A stretch of 35,385 nt of DNA, from positions 1 through 35,385 of the forward strand of contig NZ_JNXT01000076.1 in the NCBI RefSeq assembly GCF_000716675.1, read 5' to 3'. The notes beneath the pieces were generated by a model. That model did not search any database. It was given only the letters and a program-made list of their open reading frames with translations, and was not told the DNA's origin. Origin of the DNA: Streptomyces alboflavus. Its GTDB lineage: Bacteria; Actinomycetota; Actinomycetes; Streptomycetales; Streptomycetaceae. Numbering within the stretch: the first letter of the stretch is position 1; the number at the start of each line of letters is the position of its first letter. Shown here in pieces: positions 22,842 to 32,475 of this stretch. The position numbers and the translations under genes were made by a program.

Positions 22842-23287
22842 TACGGCAGATGCCCGTCCGTCGGCCGCGTGCGCCAGAAGGCGAGGCCCACGTCGACGAG
22901 GCTCACGCGGTCCAGCTCGGGGACGGCGTCCAGGGGGTGCCACGCCGCGAGGTCCGTCGACCCCGACGTCTCGTGGCGGAGGGTGCCGCCGGTGACCCGG
23001 GCCTCGTAGACGATGCGCACGCCGTGGAAGTCCGCCACCGCGCCGAGGCGTCTCGGATAGCGGCGGCGCAGTGAGTCGACGCCGAGGAGCGCGACCGGCT
23101 CGACGGCGTACCCGGTCTCCTCCTCGGCCTCCCGGATCACCGTGTCGTACGGATCCTCGCCGTGGTCCATGCCGCCCCCGGGCAGCGTCCAGCGCTTGCT
23201 GCCGTCGCCCGCGACCCAGCGGGCGAGCAGCACGGACCCGTCGCGTACGCATACGGCGTAGGCCGCCACCCGCAGTTCTTTGTGCAC
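22841..23287 (-). CDS. NUDIX hydrolase
   Basis: A 148-residue Nudix protein that hydrolyses a nucleoside diphosphate linked to another group. The Nudix box is complete: GGGMDHGEDPYDTVIREAEEETGY (positions about 37-60), with the REAEEE metal-binding helix. It starts at a GTG (23287) with a weak ribosome site, giving MHKELRVAAYAVCVRDGSVLLARW, a normal Nudix beta-strand start. No specificity motif such as that of MutT for 8-oxo-dGTP or of ADP-ribose pyrophosphatases is obvious. It is divergent from the CGNR gene, and the large palindrome begins at its stop codon. Confidence 0.92.
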   Translation of the reverse strand: MHKELRVAAYAVCVRDGSVLLARWVAGDGSKRWTLPGGGMDHGEDPYDTVIREAEEETGYAVEPVALLGVDSLRRRYPRRLGAVADFHGVRIVYEARVTGGTLRHETSGSTDLAAWHPLDAVPELDRVSLVDVGLAFWRTRPTDGHLP

Positions 23288-23428
23288 GGGCCGACGTTAG
23301 ACCTCGTACACCGGATAGGCACGTCCCGTTCCCCGATGTCCCGGCCCCGCCCAAGGCAACCGGTCACGTACCCTTGAGGGGTTAGTGCGCCGTCGCGGCG
23401 GTGACGCCGGTACCGAAGGGAGCCCCCC

Positions 23429-24013
23429 TTGCCCACCCCCACCACCCCGCCCGACCCCCGCCCCCTCACCGGCGAACCCCTCTCCCTGGACCTGCTCAAC
23501 ACCCGGTGGGTCCACGACGGGGGGCGCGCGGACCTGCTCGCCGGCACAGGCGGGCTCACGGACGTCGAGGGGCTGGCCGTCTGGCTCGGGGCGCACGGGC
23601 TCGACGGGCGGTTCGCCGCCGACCGGCGCACCCTGGAGCAGCTGCTGCGCGCCCGGGACGCCCTCGCCGGGCTCGTCGACCTGCCGGGGAAGCCGGGCGG
23701 GGCCCCGGACGCCGTGGCCCGCGTCGACGCGGTGCTCGCGCACGGCCGCGTGCGGGCGACGCTGACGCCGGAGGGGCCGGGCGAGGAGGCCGAGTTCGCG
23801 GACCCGTCGTGGGGGCCCGCGTGGCTGGCCGCGCGGGACTATCTGGAGCTGCTCACCACCGCCCCCGACCGGATCCGCGGCTGCGCCCACGAGGCGTGCG
23901 TCCTGCACTTCTTCGACACCTCGCGGAACGGCACCCGGCGCTGGTGCTCGATGGCGGTGTGCGGCAATCGCGCGAAGGCGTCCCGTCACTACGCGCGGTC
24001 GCGGGACAGCTAG
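23429..24013 (+). CDS. ABATE/CGNR zinc-finger protein
   Basis: A 194-residue protein of the actinobacterial family with an N-terminal ABATE domain and a C-terminal CGNR zinc finger. The N-terminus LSLDLLNTRWVHDG is diagnostic. The finger reads CAHEACVLHFFDTS, then RRWCSMAVCGNRAKASRHYAR, with Cys-x4-Cys and Cys-x4-Cys ligand pairs. These proteins are presumed transcription regulators, often of stress or transport genes; the target here is not known. It starts with TTG at 23429, chosen because GAAGGGAG is well placed and no ATG or GTG fits. It has its own promoter region shared with the NUDIX gene. Confidence 0.9.
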   Translation: MPTPTTPPDPRPLTGEPLSLDLLNTRWVHDGGRADLLAGTGGLTDVEGLAVWLGAHGLDGRFAADRRTLEQLLRARDALAGLVDLPGKPGGAPDAVARVDAVLAHGRVRATLTPEGPGEEAEFADPSWGPAWLAARDYLELLTTAPDRIRGCAHEACVLHFFDTSRNGTRRWCSMAVCGNRAKASRHYARSRDS

Positions 24014-24033
24014 CCGCGACCGCGCGAGGCGTT

Positions 24034-24053
24034 CGCCCGCGTTCACGCGGGCG
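24034..24053 (+). terminator. Hairpin after the CGNR gene
   Basis: A perfect 8-bp stem CGCCCGCG/CGCGGGCG with a TTCA loop lies 20 bp after the stop codon. Confidence 0.7.
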
Positions 24054-24077
24054 TCAAGTCCCGTTATGGTGCGCCTT

Positions 24078-24117
24078 GTTCCCGATGGCGTATGGCGGAA
24101 GTACGCCATCGGGGAAC
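24078..24117. promoter_or_regulatory. Long inverted repeat upstream of the subtilase
   Basis: CCCGATGGCGTA (24081-24092) pairs perfectly with TACGCCATCGGG (24102-24113). The stem extends by GTT/AAC across one bulged G, giving 15 pairs and a 9-nt loop. It lies between the CGNR terminator and the subtilase start. It could be an operator, or a second terminator. Confidence 0.5.
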
Positions 24118-24203
24118 TCGGGCCCCGGGCAACTCTCCCCAAACAGGCACCCCTTACGTAAAGCTGAGCGGTCATCCGGCCCCGTATTCCGGACCCTCGC
24201 TTC

Positions 24204-24222
24204 ATCGGCTCGACCAGCCGAT
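24204..24222 (+). promoter_or_regulatory. Hairpin just before the subtilase ribosome site
   Basis: ATCGGCT/AGCCGAT is a perfect 7-bp stem with a 5-nt loop. It ends about 10 nt before the ribosome-binding ACAGGG (24231-24236), so it may affect translation or mRNA stability. Confidence 0.4.
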
Positions 24223-24242
24223 CTTTACGTACAGGGATGCTG

Positions 24243-27200
24243 ATGACCCTCGATCCACACCACGCGCCCCAGGGCGCGAGACGCGGCGACCGCGCCAGAC
24301 GCACCGCCCGCCTCGCCACCGCGATAGGCGTGGCCGCCGCTCTCTGCGCGGCGGCCCCGCTCCCGCTCGCCCTCGCCGCCGACGGGCCCACCCCCGCCCC
24401 GGCCGCCCCCGCGCCCAAGGACGCCGCCGCGAAGCTCGGCGCCCAGGACGCCGAACTGCTCGCCGACGCCAAGGCGGAGGGCGAGAAGACCGTCACGATG
24501 ATGGTCGCCACGAAGCCCGGCGCGACCGAGCAGGTCGCCAAGGAGCTGGACGCCGTCAAGGGCGGCTCCGTCGGCCGCACCTACGACAAGCTCGGCTACG
24601 TCCGCGCCGCCGTCCCGACCGCGCGCGCCGACGCCGCCATCAAGGCCGCCTCGAAGCTCTCCTCCGTGCACGCCATCGACCTGCGGCACGAGATCGAGCT
24701 CGACGACCCGAAGCCGCAGAGCCCCAAGGGCGCGAAGTCCGCGCAGGGCCGGGCCGCCTACCCGGCGCCGGACAAGAACACGCCCGCCAAGAACCCGTAC
24801 AACCCGTCCTTCGAGACGGGCGCCGTCGACTTCGTGAAGAAGAACCCGAAGGCCGACGGCCGCGGCATCACCATCGGCATCCTCGACTCGGGCGTCGACC
24901 TCGGCCACCCGGCGCTGCAGAAGACCACGACCGGCGAGCGCAAGATCACCGACTGGGTGACCGCGACCGACCCGATCGTGGACGCCGACGCGACCTGGCG
25001 CCGCATGACCAACCCGGTGTCCGGGCCCACGTTCACCTTCGACGGCGACTCCTGGAAGGCCCCCGCGGGCTCGTACCAGATCAGCCGCTTCCGCGAGGCC
25101 GCGACGACCGGCGGCGACGCCAAGGGCGACCTGAACCGGGACGGGGACACGACGGACACCTGGGGCGTCCTGTACGACCCGGCCGCCGGGACCGTGCGCG
25201 TCGACCTGAACGACAACAAGGACTTCGGCGACGACAAGCCGATGAAGCCGTACGGCAAGAACCACCAGGTCGGCTACTTCGGCAAGGACGACCCCGCGAC
25301 CGACGTCGCCGAGCGCGTGCCGTTCGTCGTGGAGATCCGCAAGGACGTGCCGACGGACCCCTACGGCGGCGACTGGGTCGGCAAGAAGGCCGACTTCGTG
25401 AACATCGGTCTCATCGAGTCCGAGCACGGCACGCACGTCGCGGGCATCACGGCCGCCAACAAGCTGTTCGGCGGCAAGATGAACGGCGCCGCCCCCGGCG
25501 CCAAGCTGGTGTCCTCGCGCGCCTGCACCTGGACCGGCGGCTGCACCAACGTCGCGCTCACCGAGGGCATGATCGACCTCGTGACGAAGCGCGGCGTCGA
25601 CATCGTGAACATGTCGATCGGCGGCCTTCCGGCGCTCAATGACGGCAACAACGCGCGCGCCGAGCTGTACAAGCGCCTCATCGACACCTACGGCGTGCAG
25701 CTGGTGATCTCCGCGGGCAACTCCGGACCCGGCGCCAACACCATCGGCGACCCCTCCCTCGCCGACCACGTCGTCTCCGTGGGCGCGTCGGTCTCCAAGG
25801 ACACCTGGGCCGCCAACTACGGCTCCGAGGTGACGAAGAAGAACGACATGTTCAACTTCTCCTCGCGCGGCCCGCGCGAGGACGGCGGCTTCCAGCCCCT
25901 GGTGACCGCGCCGGGCTCGGCCATCAACACCACGCAGACCTGGCTGCCGGGCTCCCCGGTCGCCGAGGCGGGCTACAAGCTGCCCGCCGGTTACTCCATG
26001 CTGAACGGCACGTCGATGTCGTCGCCGCAGGCCGCGGGCGCCTCCGCGCTGCTGCTCAGCGCCGCCAAGCAGCAGCGCGTCGACCTCACCCCGGCCAAGC
26101 TGCGCACCGCGCTGACCTCGACCGCCCACCGCATCCCGGGCGTGCAGGCCTACGCGCAGGGCACCGGCCTGATCGACGTCGTGGACGCCTGGGCCGCCGT
26201 CAAGGGCGGCGCCAAGGCCCACGAGTACACGGTCAAGGCGCCCGTCGACACGGCCCTCGAGCAGGAGCTGAAGAAGCCCGGCACCGGCCTGTACGACCGT
26301 GAGGGCGGCCTGAAGAAGGGCCAGAAGAAGACGTACAGCGTCACCATCAAGCGGACGACGGGCCCGACCCGTCCGGTCCTGCACAAGCTGGCCTTCGCCA
26401 ACAACCACGGCAAGACGTTCCGCCTGGTCGGCGACGACGACGTGCTGCTGCCCCTGAACACGGCCGTGACCGTGAAGGTGCAGGCCAAGCCGGAGTCGTA
26501 CGGTCTCTCCAGCGCCGTGCTCACCGTGAACGACAAGCGCACCCGCGGCATCGACCACCAGATCATGACGACGGTCGTCGTGGCCAAGGACCTCGCCAAG
26601 CCCTCCTTCACCACCTCGTCGAGCAGCTCGGTGCAGCGCAACGGCACCAAGTCCCTCTTCGTGACGGTGCCGAAGGGCGCGAAGACCCTGGAGGTCGCGC
26701 TCGGCGGTCTGAAGGACAAGAGCCAGACGCGGTTCATCTCCATCCACCCGTACGGCGTCCCGGTCGAGTCGACGTCCTCGCTCGTCTGCTACCCGGACTT
26801 CCCGAACCCGGACAACACCTGCCGCCCGGACCTGCGCTCGTACGCCAACCCGACGCCGGGCGTCTGGGAGATCGAGATCGAGTCGCGCCGTACGTCGCCG
26901 GTGCTCGACAACCCGTACAAGCTCAAGGTCGCCGCGCTCGGCGTGTCCTTCGCCCCCACGCCGCAGAAGCTCGCGGAGGCCAAGTCCGGTCAGGCCGCGC
27001 CCGTCACCTGGAAGGCGACGAACAACTACGCCGCCGTACAGGGCAAGCTGAAGGGCGGCACGCTCGGCTCGGCCGCGACCACGCGTCCCACCATCAAGCA
27101 GGGTGAGAAGCAGACCACGACGGTCGAGGTGCCCGCGGGCGCCGAGCGGCTCGACGTGGCGATCGGCTCCACCGCCGACGCCGCCGCCGACCTGGACCTC

Positions 27201-27566
27201 GCGGTCCTCAAGGACGGCGTGCCGGTGGCCAGTTCGGCGGACGGCGACTCCGAGGAGTCGGTGAGCCTGACCAAGCCCGCGGCGGGCACGTACACCATCG
27301 AGGTCGCGGGCTACTCCATCCCTTCGGGCTCGACCGCGTACGACTACCGTGACGTGTTCTTCTCCTCCTCGCTCGGCCAGATCAAGGTCGACGAGACGAA
27401 GAAGGTCGAGCTCGCGAACGGGGCCTCGGCGGACGTCTCCGCCGAGGTCGTCGCGAGCGGGCCCGCCGCCGCGGGCCGCGTCCTGTTCGGTGAGGTCAGC
27501 CTCCTGAACGCGCGCGGGACCGTCGCGGGCACGGGCAGCGTGACGGTGGAGAAGGTCACGCCGTAA
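24243..27566 (+). CDS. Large secreted subtilisin-family (S8) protease
   Basis: A 1107-residue exported protease. A twin-Arg-containing basic start and hydrophobic segment (ATAIGVAAALCAAAPLPLALA, about residues 22-42) form a signal peptide. A propeptide follows. The catalytic domain has Asp215 (ILDSGVDLGH), His395 (EHGTHVAG), oxyanion Asn493 (SAGNSGPG) and Ser591 (NGTSMSSPQAAG). The roughly 180-residue span between Asp and His is much longer than in subtilisin, showing a large insertion as in tripeptidyl-peptidase-like S8 members. About 500 C-terminal residues form beta-rich domains, including a pre-peptidase-like end (DLDLAVLKDG, AGTYTIEVAGYS). The ATG at 24243 suits the AGGG better than the ATG at 24237. 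It degrades extracellular protein or peptides. Confidence 0.94.
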   Translation: MTLDPHHAPQGARRGDRARRTARLATAIGVAAALCAAAPLPLALAADGPTPAPAAPAPKDAAAKLGAQDAELLADAKAEGEKTVTMMVATKPGATEQVAKELDAVKGGSVGRTYDKLGYVRAAVPTARADAAIKAASKLSSVHAIDLRHEIELDDPKPQSPKGAKSAQGRAAYPAPDKNTPAKNPYNPSFETGAVDFVKKNPKADGRGITIGILDSGVDLGHPALQKTTTGERKITDWVTATDPIVDADATWRRMTNPVSGPTFTFDGDSWKAPAGSYQISRFREAATTGGDAKGDLNRDGDTTDTWGVLYDPAAGTVRVDLNDNKDFGDDKPMKPYGKNHQVGYFGKDDPATDVAERVPFVVEIRKDVPTDPYGGDWVGKKADFVNIGLIESEHGTHVAGITAANKLFGGKMNGAAPGAKLVSSRACTWTGGCTNVALTEGMIDLVTKRGVDIVNMSIGGLPALNDGNNARAELYKRLIDTYGVQLVISAGNSGPGANTIGDPSLADHVVSVGASVSKDTWAANYGSEVTKKNDMFNFSSRGPREDGGFQPLVTAPGSAINTTQTWLPGSPVAEAGYKLPAGYSMLNGTSMSSPQAAGASALLLSAAKQQRVDLTPAKLRTALTSTAHRIPGVQAYAQGTGLIDVVDAWAAVKGGAKAHEYTVKAPVDTALEQELKKPGTGLYDREGGLKKGQKKTYSVTIKRTTGPTRPVLHKLAFANNHGKTFRLVGDDDVLLPLNTAVTVKVQAKPESYGLSSAVLTVNDKRTRGIDHQIMTTVVVAKDLAKPSFTTSSSSSVQRNGTKSLFVTVPKGAKTLEVALGGLKDKSQTRFISIHPYGVPVESTSSLVCYPDFPNPDNTCRPDLRSYANPTPGVWEIEIESRRTSPVLDNPYKLKVAALGVSFAPTPQKLAEAKSGQAAPVTWKATNNYAAVQGKLKGGTLGSAATTRPTIKQGEKQTTTVEVPAGAERLDVAIGSTADAAADLDLAVLKDGVPVASSADGDSEESVSLTKPAAGTYTIEVAGYSIPSGSTAYDYRDVFFSSSLGQIKVDETKKVELANGASADVSAEVVASGPAAAGRVLFGEVSLLNARGTVAGTGSVTVEKVTP

Positions 27567-27582
27567 CGCTGAGAGCACATGA

Positions 27583-27617
27583 GAACGGGGGCGGGCACCG
27601 AGTGCCCGCCCCCGTTC
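27583..27617. terminator. Bidirectional terminator between subtilase and M28 genes
   Basis: A perfect 16-bp stem GAACGGGGGCGGGCAC/GTGCCCGCCCCCGTTC with a 3-nt loop lies between convergent genes, 16 bp after the subtilase stop. Confidence 0.9.
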
Positions 27618-27679
27618 GGCTGTCCGGACCGCGATCAGCCCTTCCAGCCCGTCAGGTCAGCCCTTCAGGAAGCCGGTGT

Positions 27680-29179
27680 TCACTTCTTCAGGGAGCTGAG
27701 GTCGTGGGCGTAGGTGCCCACCGCGTGCGCGATGACGTCGATGTTCGTCGCGAACGCCTTGCGGTTGATGTTCTTCAGGTCGTCGCCCGCGGCGTGGTAG
27801 TTCGGGTCGTAGGGCTGACCGGCCTTGCCGCCCGCCTTCGCCGCCTGCTCCTCGGTCTTGAGGCCCTCGGCGCCGGTGAAGGTGCCGCCGGCCGGGATGC
27901 CGTTCGCGATGAACGCCCCGTAGTCGGAGCGGCCGTCGAAGTCGGTGCCCCAGTGCGGGACCTTCTTCTTGTCGAGGAAGCCGTTGATCAGCTTCTCGAT
28001 CTGGGCGGATCCGGCCGGGCCCGCGCCCGCGCCGACCTTGTCGGAGTCGTCGCCGTCGTAGACCAGCTCCGCCGCGTTCGGCGAGGCGATCATGTCGAAG
28101 TTCAGGTACAGCTTGATGTTCTTCTTCTGCTTCGCCGACAGCGACTTGACGTAGTGGTCGGAGCCGAGCAGGCCCAGCTCCTCGGCCGACCACCAGGCGA
28201 AGCGGACCTTGTTGGTCAGCTTCTTGCCGCCCTTGGTCTCCTTGGCGAGCTTCTCGGCGACCTCGATCAGACCGGCAGAGCCGGAGCCGTTGTCGTTGAT
28301 GCCGGGGCCCTCGGGCACGGAGTCCAGGTGCGCGCCGAGGCCGACGACGCGGTCGGCGCGGCCGCCGCGGGTCTCGGCGACGACGTTGCGGGTCTTGTGC
28401 GGGACGGCCTCGGTGGCCACGTCCACGGAGACCTTGACCTCTCCCTTGGCGAGGTCGGCGGCCAGCTTCTCGCCCTCGGCCTTGGTGATGCCGACGGCCG
28501 GGATGTGCGCGTTCTCCGGGACCTCCAGGTTGCCCTTCACGGGCTGGTCGCCGGAGTGGTTGTACAGGACGAGGCCGATGGCGCCCGCCTTGGCCGCGGC
28601 GGCCTCCTTCTCGGCGAAGGTGCAGGTGCCGCGCTTCACCAGGGCGATCTTGCCGGTGAAGGTGTCGGACGTGTAGTCGTCGGCCTCGCAGCCCGGGGTG
28701 TCGTCGACGCGGGCGGCGGCGAGCGGGGCCTGGATGCCGCCCTCGGGCGTGGCCTTGCTGAAGTCGAACGCCAGGGCGGTCAGCTTGCGCGCGTCGGGCG
28801 AGAGCACGGCGGCGCTCTCGCGCAGCGTCTTCGACTCGTAGAACGTGAAGTCCTGGTACGAGACCTTGTAACCGGCCTTCTTCAGGCGGTCGTACACGTA
28901 CTTCGTGGACGCCTTGTGGCCCTTGGTGCCCGCGGCGCGGTTGCCGCCGTTGGCGTCGGCTATCTCCTGGAACTTCTCCAGGTGACGGTAGGCGCTCTTG
29001 CCCGTGGACTTCTTCACCAGCTTCTTGGCGAGCTTCTTCGCCTGCGCGGACTGCGTCGCGTGACGCTCGGCGGCGCGGGGGGCGTCCTGGGCACCCGCCG
29101 GGGCGGCGGCGAGCAGGAGGGGGGCGGCGACGGCCGCGGAGACGAGAGCGGCCGTGGTCCGGCTGCGGGGTGCGCGCAC
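27680..29179 (-). CDS. Secreted M28-family zinc aminopeptidase with PA domain
   Basis: A 499-residue exported peptidase. The signal peptide RAPRSRTTAALVSAAVAAPLLLAAAPAGA covers about residues 2-30. A Lys-rich helical stretch follows, then a protease-associated domain around 150-270 (GKIALVKRGTCTFAEKEAAAAKAGAIGLVLYNH). The M28 metal centre shows GAHLDSVPEGPGINDNGSG (His and Asp), WWSAEELGLLGS (Glu-Glu), NFDMIASPN (Asp) and YHAAGDD (His), all present. The family includes the Streptomyces griseus aminopeptidase, which releases N-terminal residues from peptides. The GTG at 29179 with GGAAGGAC upstream fits; the longer in-frame extension lacks a signal-peptide start. It likely completes digestion begun by secreted endoproteases. 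Confidence 0.93.
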   Translation of the reverse strand: MRAPRSRTTAALVSAAVAAPLLLAAAPAGAQDAPRAAERHATQSAQAKKLAKKLVKKSTGKSAYRHLEKFQEIADANGGNRAAGTKGHKASTKYVYDRLKKAGYKVSYQDFTFYESKTLRESAAVLSPDARKLTALAFDFSKATPEGGIQAPLAAARVDDTPGCEADDYTSDTFTGKIALVKRGTCTFAEKEAAAAKAGAIGLVLYNHSGDQPVKGNLEVPENAHIPAVGITKAEGEKLAADLAKGEVKVSVDVATEAVPHKTRNVVAETRGGRADRVVGLGAHLDSVPEGPGINDNGSGSAGLIEVAEKLAKETKGGKKLTNKVRFAWWSAEELGLLGSDHYVKSLSAKQKKNIKLYLNFDMIASPNAAELVYDGDDSDKVGAGAGPAGSAQIEKLINGFLDKKKVPHWGTDFDGRSDYGAFIANGIPAGGTFTGAEGLKTEEQAAKAGGKAGQPYDPNYHAAGDDLKNINRKAFATNIDVIAHAVGTYAHDLSSLKK

Positions 29180-29225
29180 GGAGGTCCTTCCTTGCGTGGT
29201 CGGAGGTGTGCGCCGGTGACCTCCG

Positions 29226-29261
29226 TGGTCGGGCACGCGGTCGGTACTGGTCGGGTACGCG
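29226..29261. repeat. 22-bp-spaced direct repeat upstream of the M28 gene
   Basis: TGGTCGGGCACGCG (29226-29239) recurs as TGGTCGGGTACGCG (29248-29261), 13 of 14 identical and offset by 22 bp, close to two DNA turns. It lies 47-82 bp before the M28 start and could be an operator. Confidence 0.35.
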
Positions 29262-29410
29262 ACCGGCGTGCGGCGGTGATCAACGGCGAGCGGTGGAAGG
29301 ACGTTAGCCCGGCGAAACCGCAGTTCAGGGGATTCGCCGGGTTCGCAACCGCGCCTTCACGCAGTTGTCACCGGAACTCAGTACTCCGGGTGTCGTCGTC
29401 CCGGAATGTG

Positions 29411-29450
29411 CCGTTCAGCACGTCACCGTTCAGCACGTCACCGTTCAGCA
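29411..29450 (-). repeat. 15-bp tandem repeat straddling the stop of the sigma-partner gene
   Basis: CCGTTCAGCACGTCA occurs at 29411-29425 and 29426-29440, with a third partial unit at 29441-29450. On the minus strand each unit contains TGC TGA in the frame of the upstream gene. The true stop is in the partial unit, and the two further units repeat the same Cys-stop. Confidence 0.75.
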
Positions 29451-30244
29451 CTCCGCTCCGCGCGCCCCGGGCAGCGCCTTCTCGATCCACGCGCGGTCCG
29501 TGGCGATCCCCTTCCCCGTCGTCCAGAGGTCGGGCGTGTCCTCCCCCTCGGTGATCCCGATCAGCGCCCGGTCGCCCGCCCGCGGCCGCGGCTCCACGTC
29601 TGTGTCGACGGACATCACGAACGTGATCCTCTGCTTGCCCTCGGCGGGCTTGTAGTAGCGGGACACGTCGAACGTGATCCGCTCCCGGGTGCCGCCGGGC
29701 AGCGCCTCGACGCGGTGCACGGTGCCCTCGACGATGAGCCGCGCGCAGGCGACGTAGCCCTCGCGCGAGCGGCTGTCCCCGGCGCCGTCCGAGTCGTCCT
29801 GGGGCTCGTCCGGGGCCTTCGAGGCGTGCGGGGCCGACTCCCGCCCGTCGCTGAGCTCCGGCGCCGCGTGCTTCGCGCCGTCGCCGCCCGCCATGTCGCC
29901 GTCCCCGGTCCCGGCGTTCGCCCCGAGCCAGACGAGGCCGCCGAGCATGCCGGCGGCGAGCGCGGCCGCTAGGGCGAGCACGGCACGGCGGCGGGCGGCG
30001 CCGGGCCGGCGGAAGGGGGCGGCGGGCGGCAGGGCGGGCGCGGGCCCGTCCGGGCCCTGCGGCCCCCGCGCCAGCGTGTCCCCCACGATCCGCAGCTGGG
30101 CGCGCAGCGCCTCGACGTCGGCGACCGCCGCCGCGTGCTCGGCCATGAACCGCTCGTCGGCGCGCAGGGCGTCGGGCACCGGTGTGTCCGTGACCGCCAG
30201 CGCCAGCGCGTCGACGGCGTCGTCACTCTCCTCGTGCGTCACGG

Positions 30245-30248
<4 letters not shown>
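29445..30248 (-). CDS. Membrane-anchored partner of the ECF sigma factor (putative anti-sigma factor)
   Basis: A 267-residue protein with a cytoplasmic acidic/helical N-terminus (about 1-85), one membrane helix (AVLALAAALAAGMLGGLVWLG, about 90-110), a low-complexity acidic linker, and an external C-terminal domain (about 160-267, GYVACARLIVEGTVHRVEALPGG onward). Its GTG start overlaps the sigma-factor stop in GTGA, which implies translational coupling and argues for an anti-sigma role. The N-terminal part lacks the HxxxCxxC motif of zinc-binding anti-sigma factors. The outer domain is not one I recognise; it could sense a cell-surface signal. Confidence 0.75.
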
Positions 30249-32052
<1,804 letters not shown>

Positions 32053-32069
32053 GCCGCCTGAGCGCCTGA

Positions 32070-32093
32070 GCGACCGGTAAACACGCTGGTCGC
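32070..32093 (+). terminator. Weak hairpin after asd
   Basis: GCGACC/GGTCGC with a 12-nt loop begins 17 bp after the asd stop. The stem is short, so read-through to the small peptide gene is possible. Confidence 0.35.
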
Positions 32094-32100
32094 AGGGGAT

Positions 32101-32129
32101 CGTTTCATCACCCACGGATGAGTGAAACG
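32101..32129. promoter_or_regulatory. CGTTTCA/TGAAACG inverted repeat upstream of the small secreted peptide
   Basis: Perfect 7-bp arms are separated by 15 bp and lie about 70 bp before the peptide start codon, in locally AT-richer DNA. It may be an operator or part of the promoter region; no regulator can be named. Confidence 0.35.
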
Positions 32130-32196
32130 GCGCATGCCATCCCGGCGGGTCCGGGCAGTACCTCGGTGCACCAACCGCACCACACAAGGGAAGTTC

Positions 32197-32394
32197 ATGC
32201 GCCGTATCACCGCCGTGGCCGCCATGGCCGTCGGAACCCTCGCCCTCGCCGGAGCGCTCGCCGCCCCGGCGAGCGCCGTACCGGACCCCGTAGCCACCGT
32301 CGACTGTGCCGTCCAGGACGTCACCGGTCTCGTCGACCTCGCCAGCCCCGGCGTGCCCGCCGAGGTCCCCGCCACGGGTTGCCTGGCCCCGTGA
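32197..32394 (+). CDS. Tiny secreted peptide of unknown function
   Basis: A 65-residue precursor. MRRITAVAAMAVGTLALAGALAAPASA is a textbook signal peptide with an Ala-Ser-Ala cleavage site, leaving a mature peptide of about 38 residues. That peptide contains two Cys, one in VDCAVQDVTGLVDLASPG and one near the end (ATGCLAP), which could form a single disulfide. AAGGGAAG precedes the ATG at 32197. I recall similar short Streptomyces secreted proteins with an SPGVPxEVP stretch, but no known function. There is no partner gene: asd lies upstream and a convergent exporter downstream. Confidence 0.8.
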   Translation: MRRITAVAAMAVGTLALAGALAAPASAVPDPVATVDCAVQDVTGLVDLASPGVPAEVPATGCLAP

Positions 32395-32420
32395 CCTGAC
32401 GACCTCAGGCCCGGGACACC

Positions 32421-32463
32421 ACCGCGCCCGCACGGACCCCGACCAGGTCCGTGCGGGCGCGGT
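32421..32463. terminator. Bidirectional terminator between peptide and MFS genes
   Basis: A perfect 18-bp stem ACCGCGCCCGCACGGACC/GGTCCGTGCGGGCGCGGT with a 7-nt loop fills the gap between the convergent genes. Confidence 0.92.
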
Positions 32464-32475
32464 GCCGTTGTCGGG

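Noticed and set aside
24225..27578. 1100-codon open frame antisense to the subtilase
   Set aside because: The subtilase frame has a complete catalytic triad and signal peptide; the antisense translation has no family features and is a composition shadow.
29411..29450. Short CRISPR-like direct repeats
   Set aside because: The repeats are contiguous with no spacers and have only about 2.7 copies.
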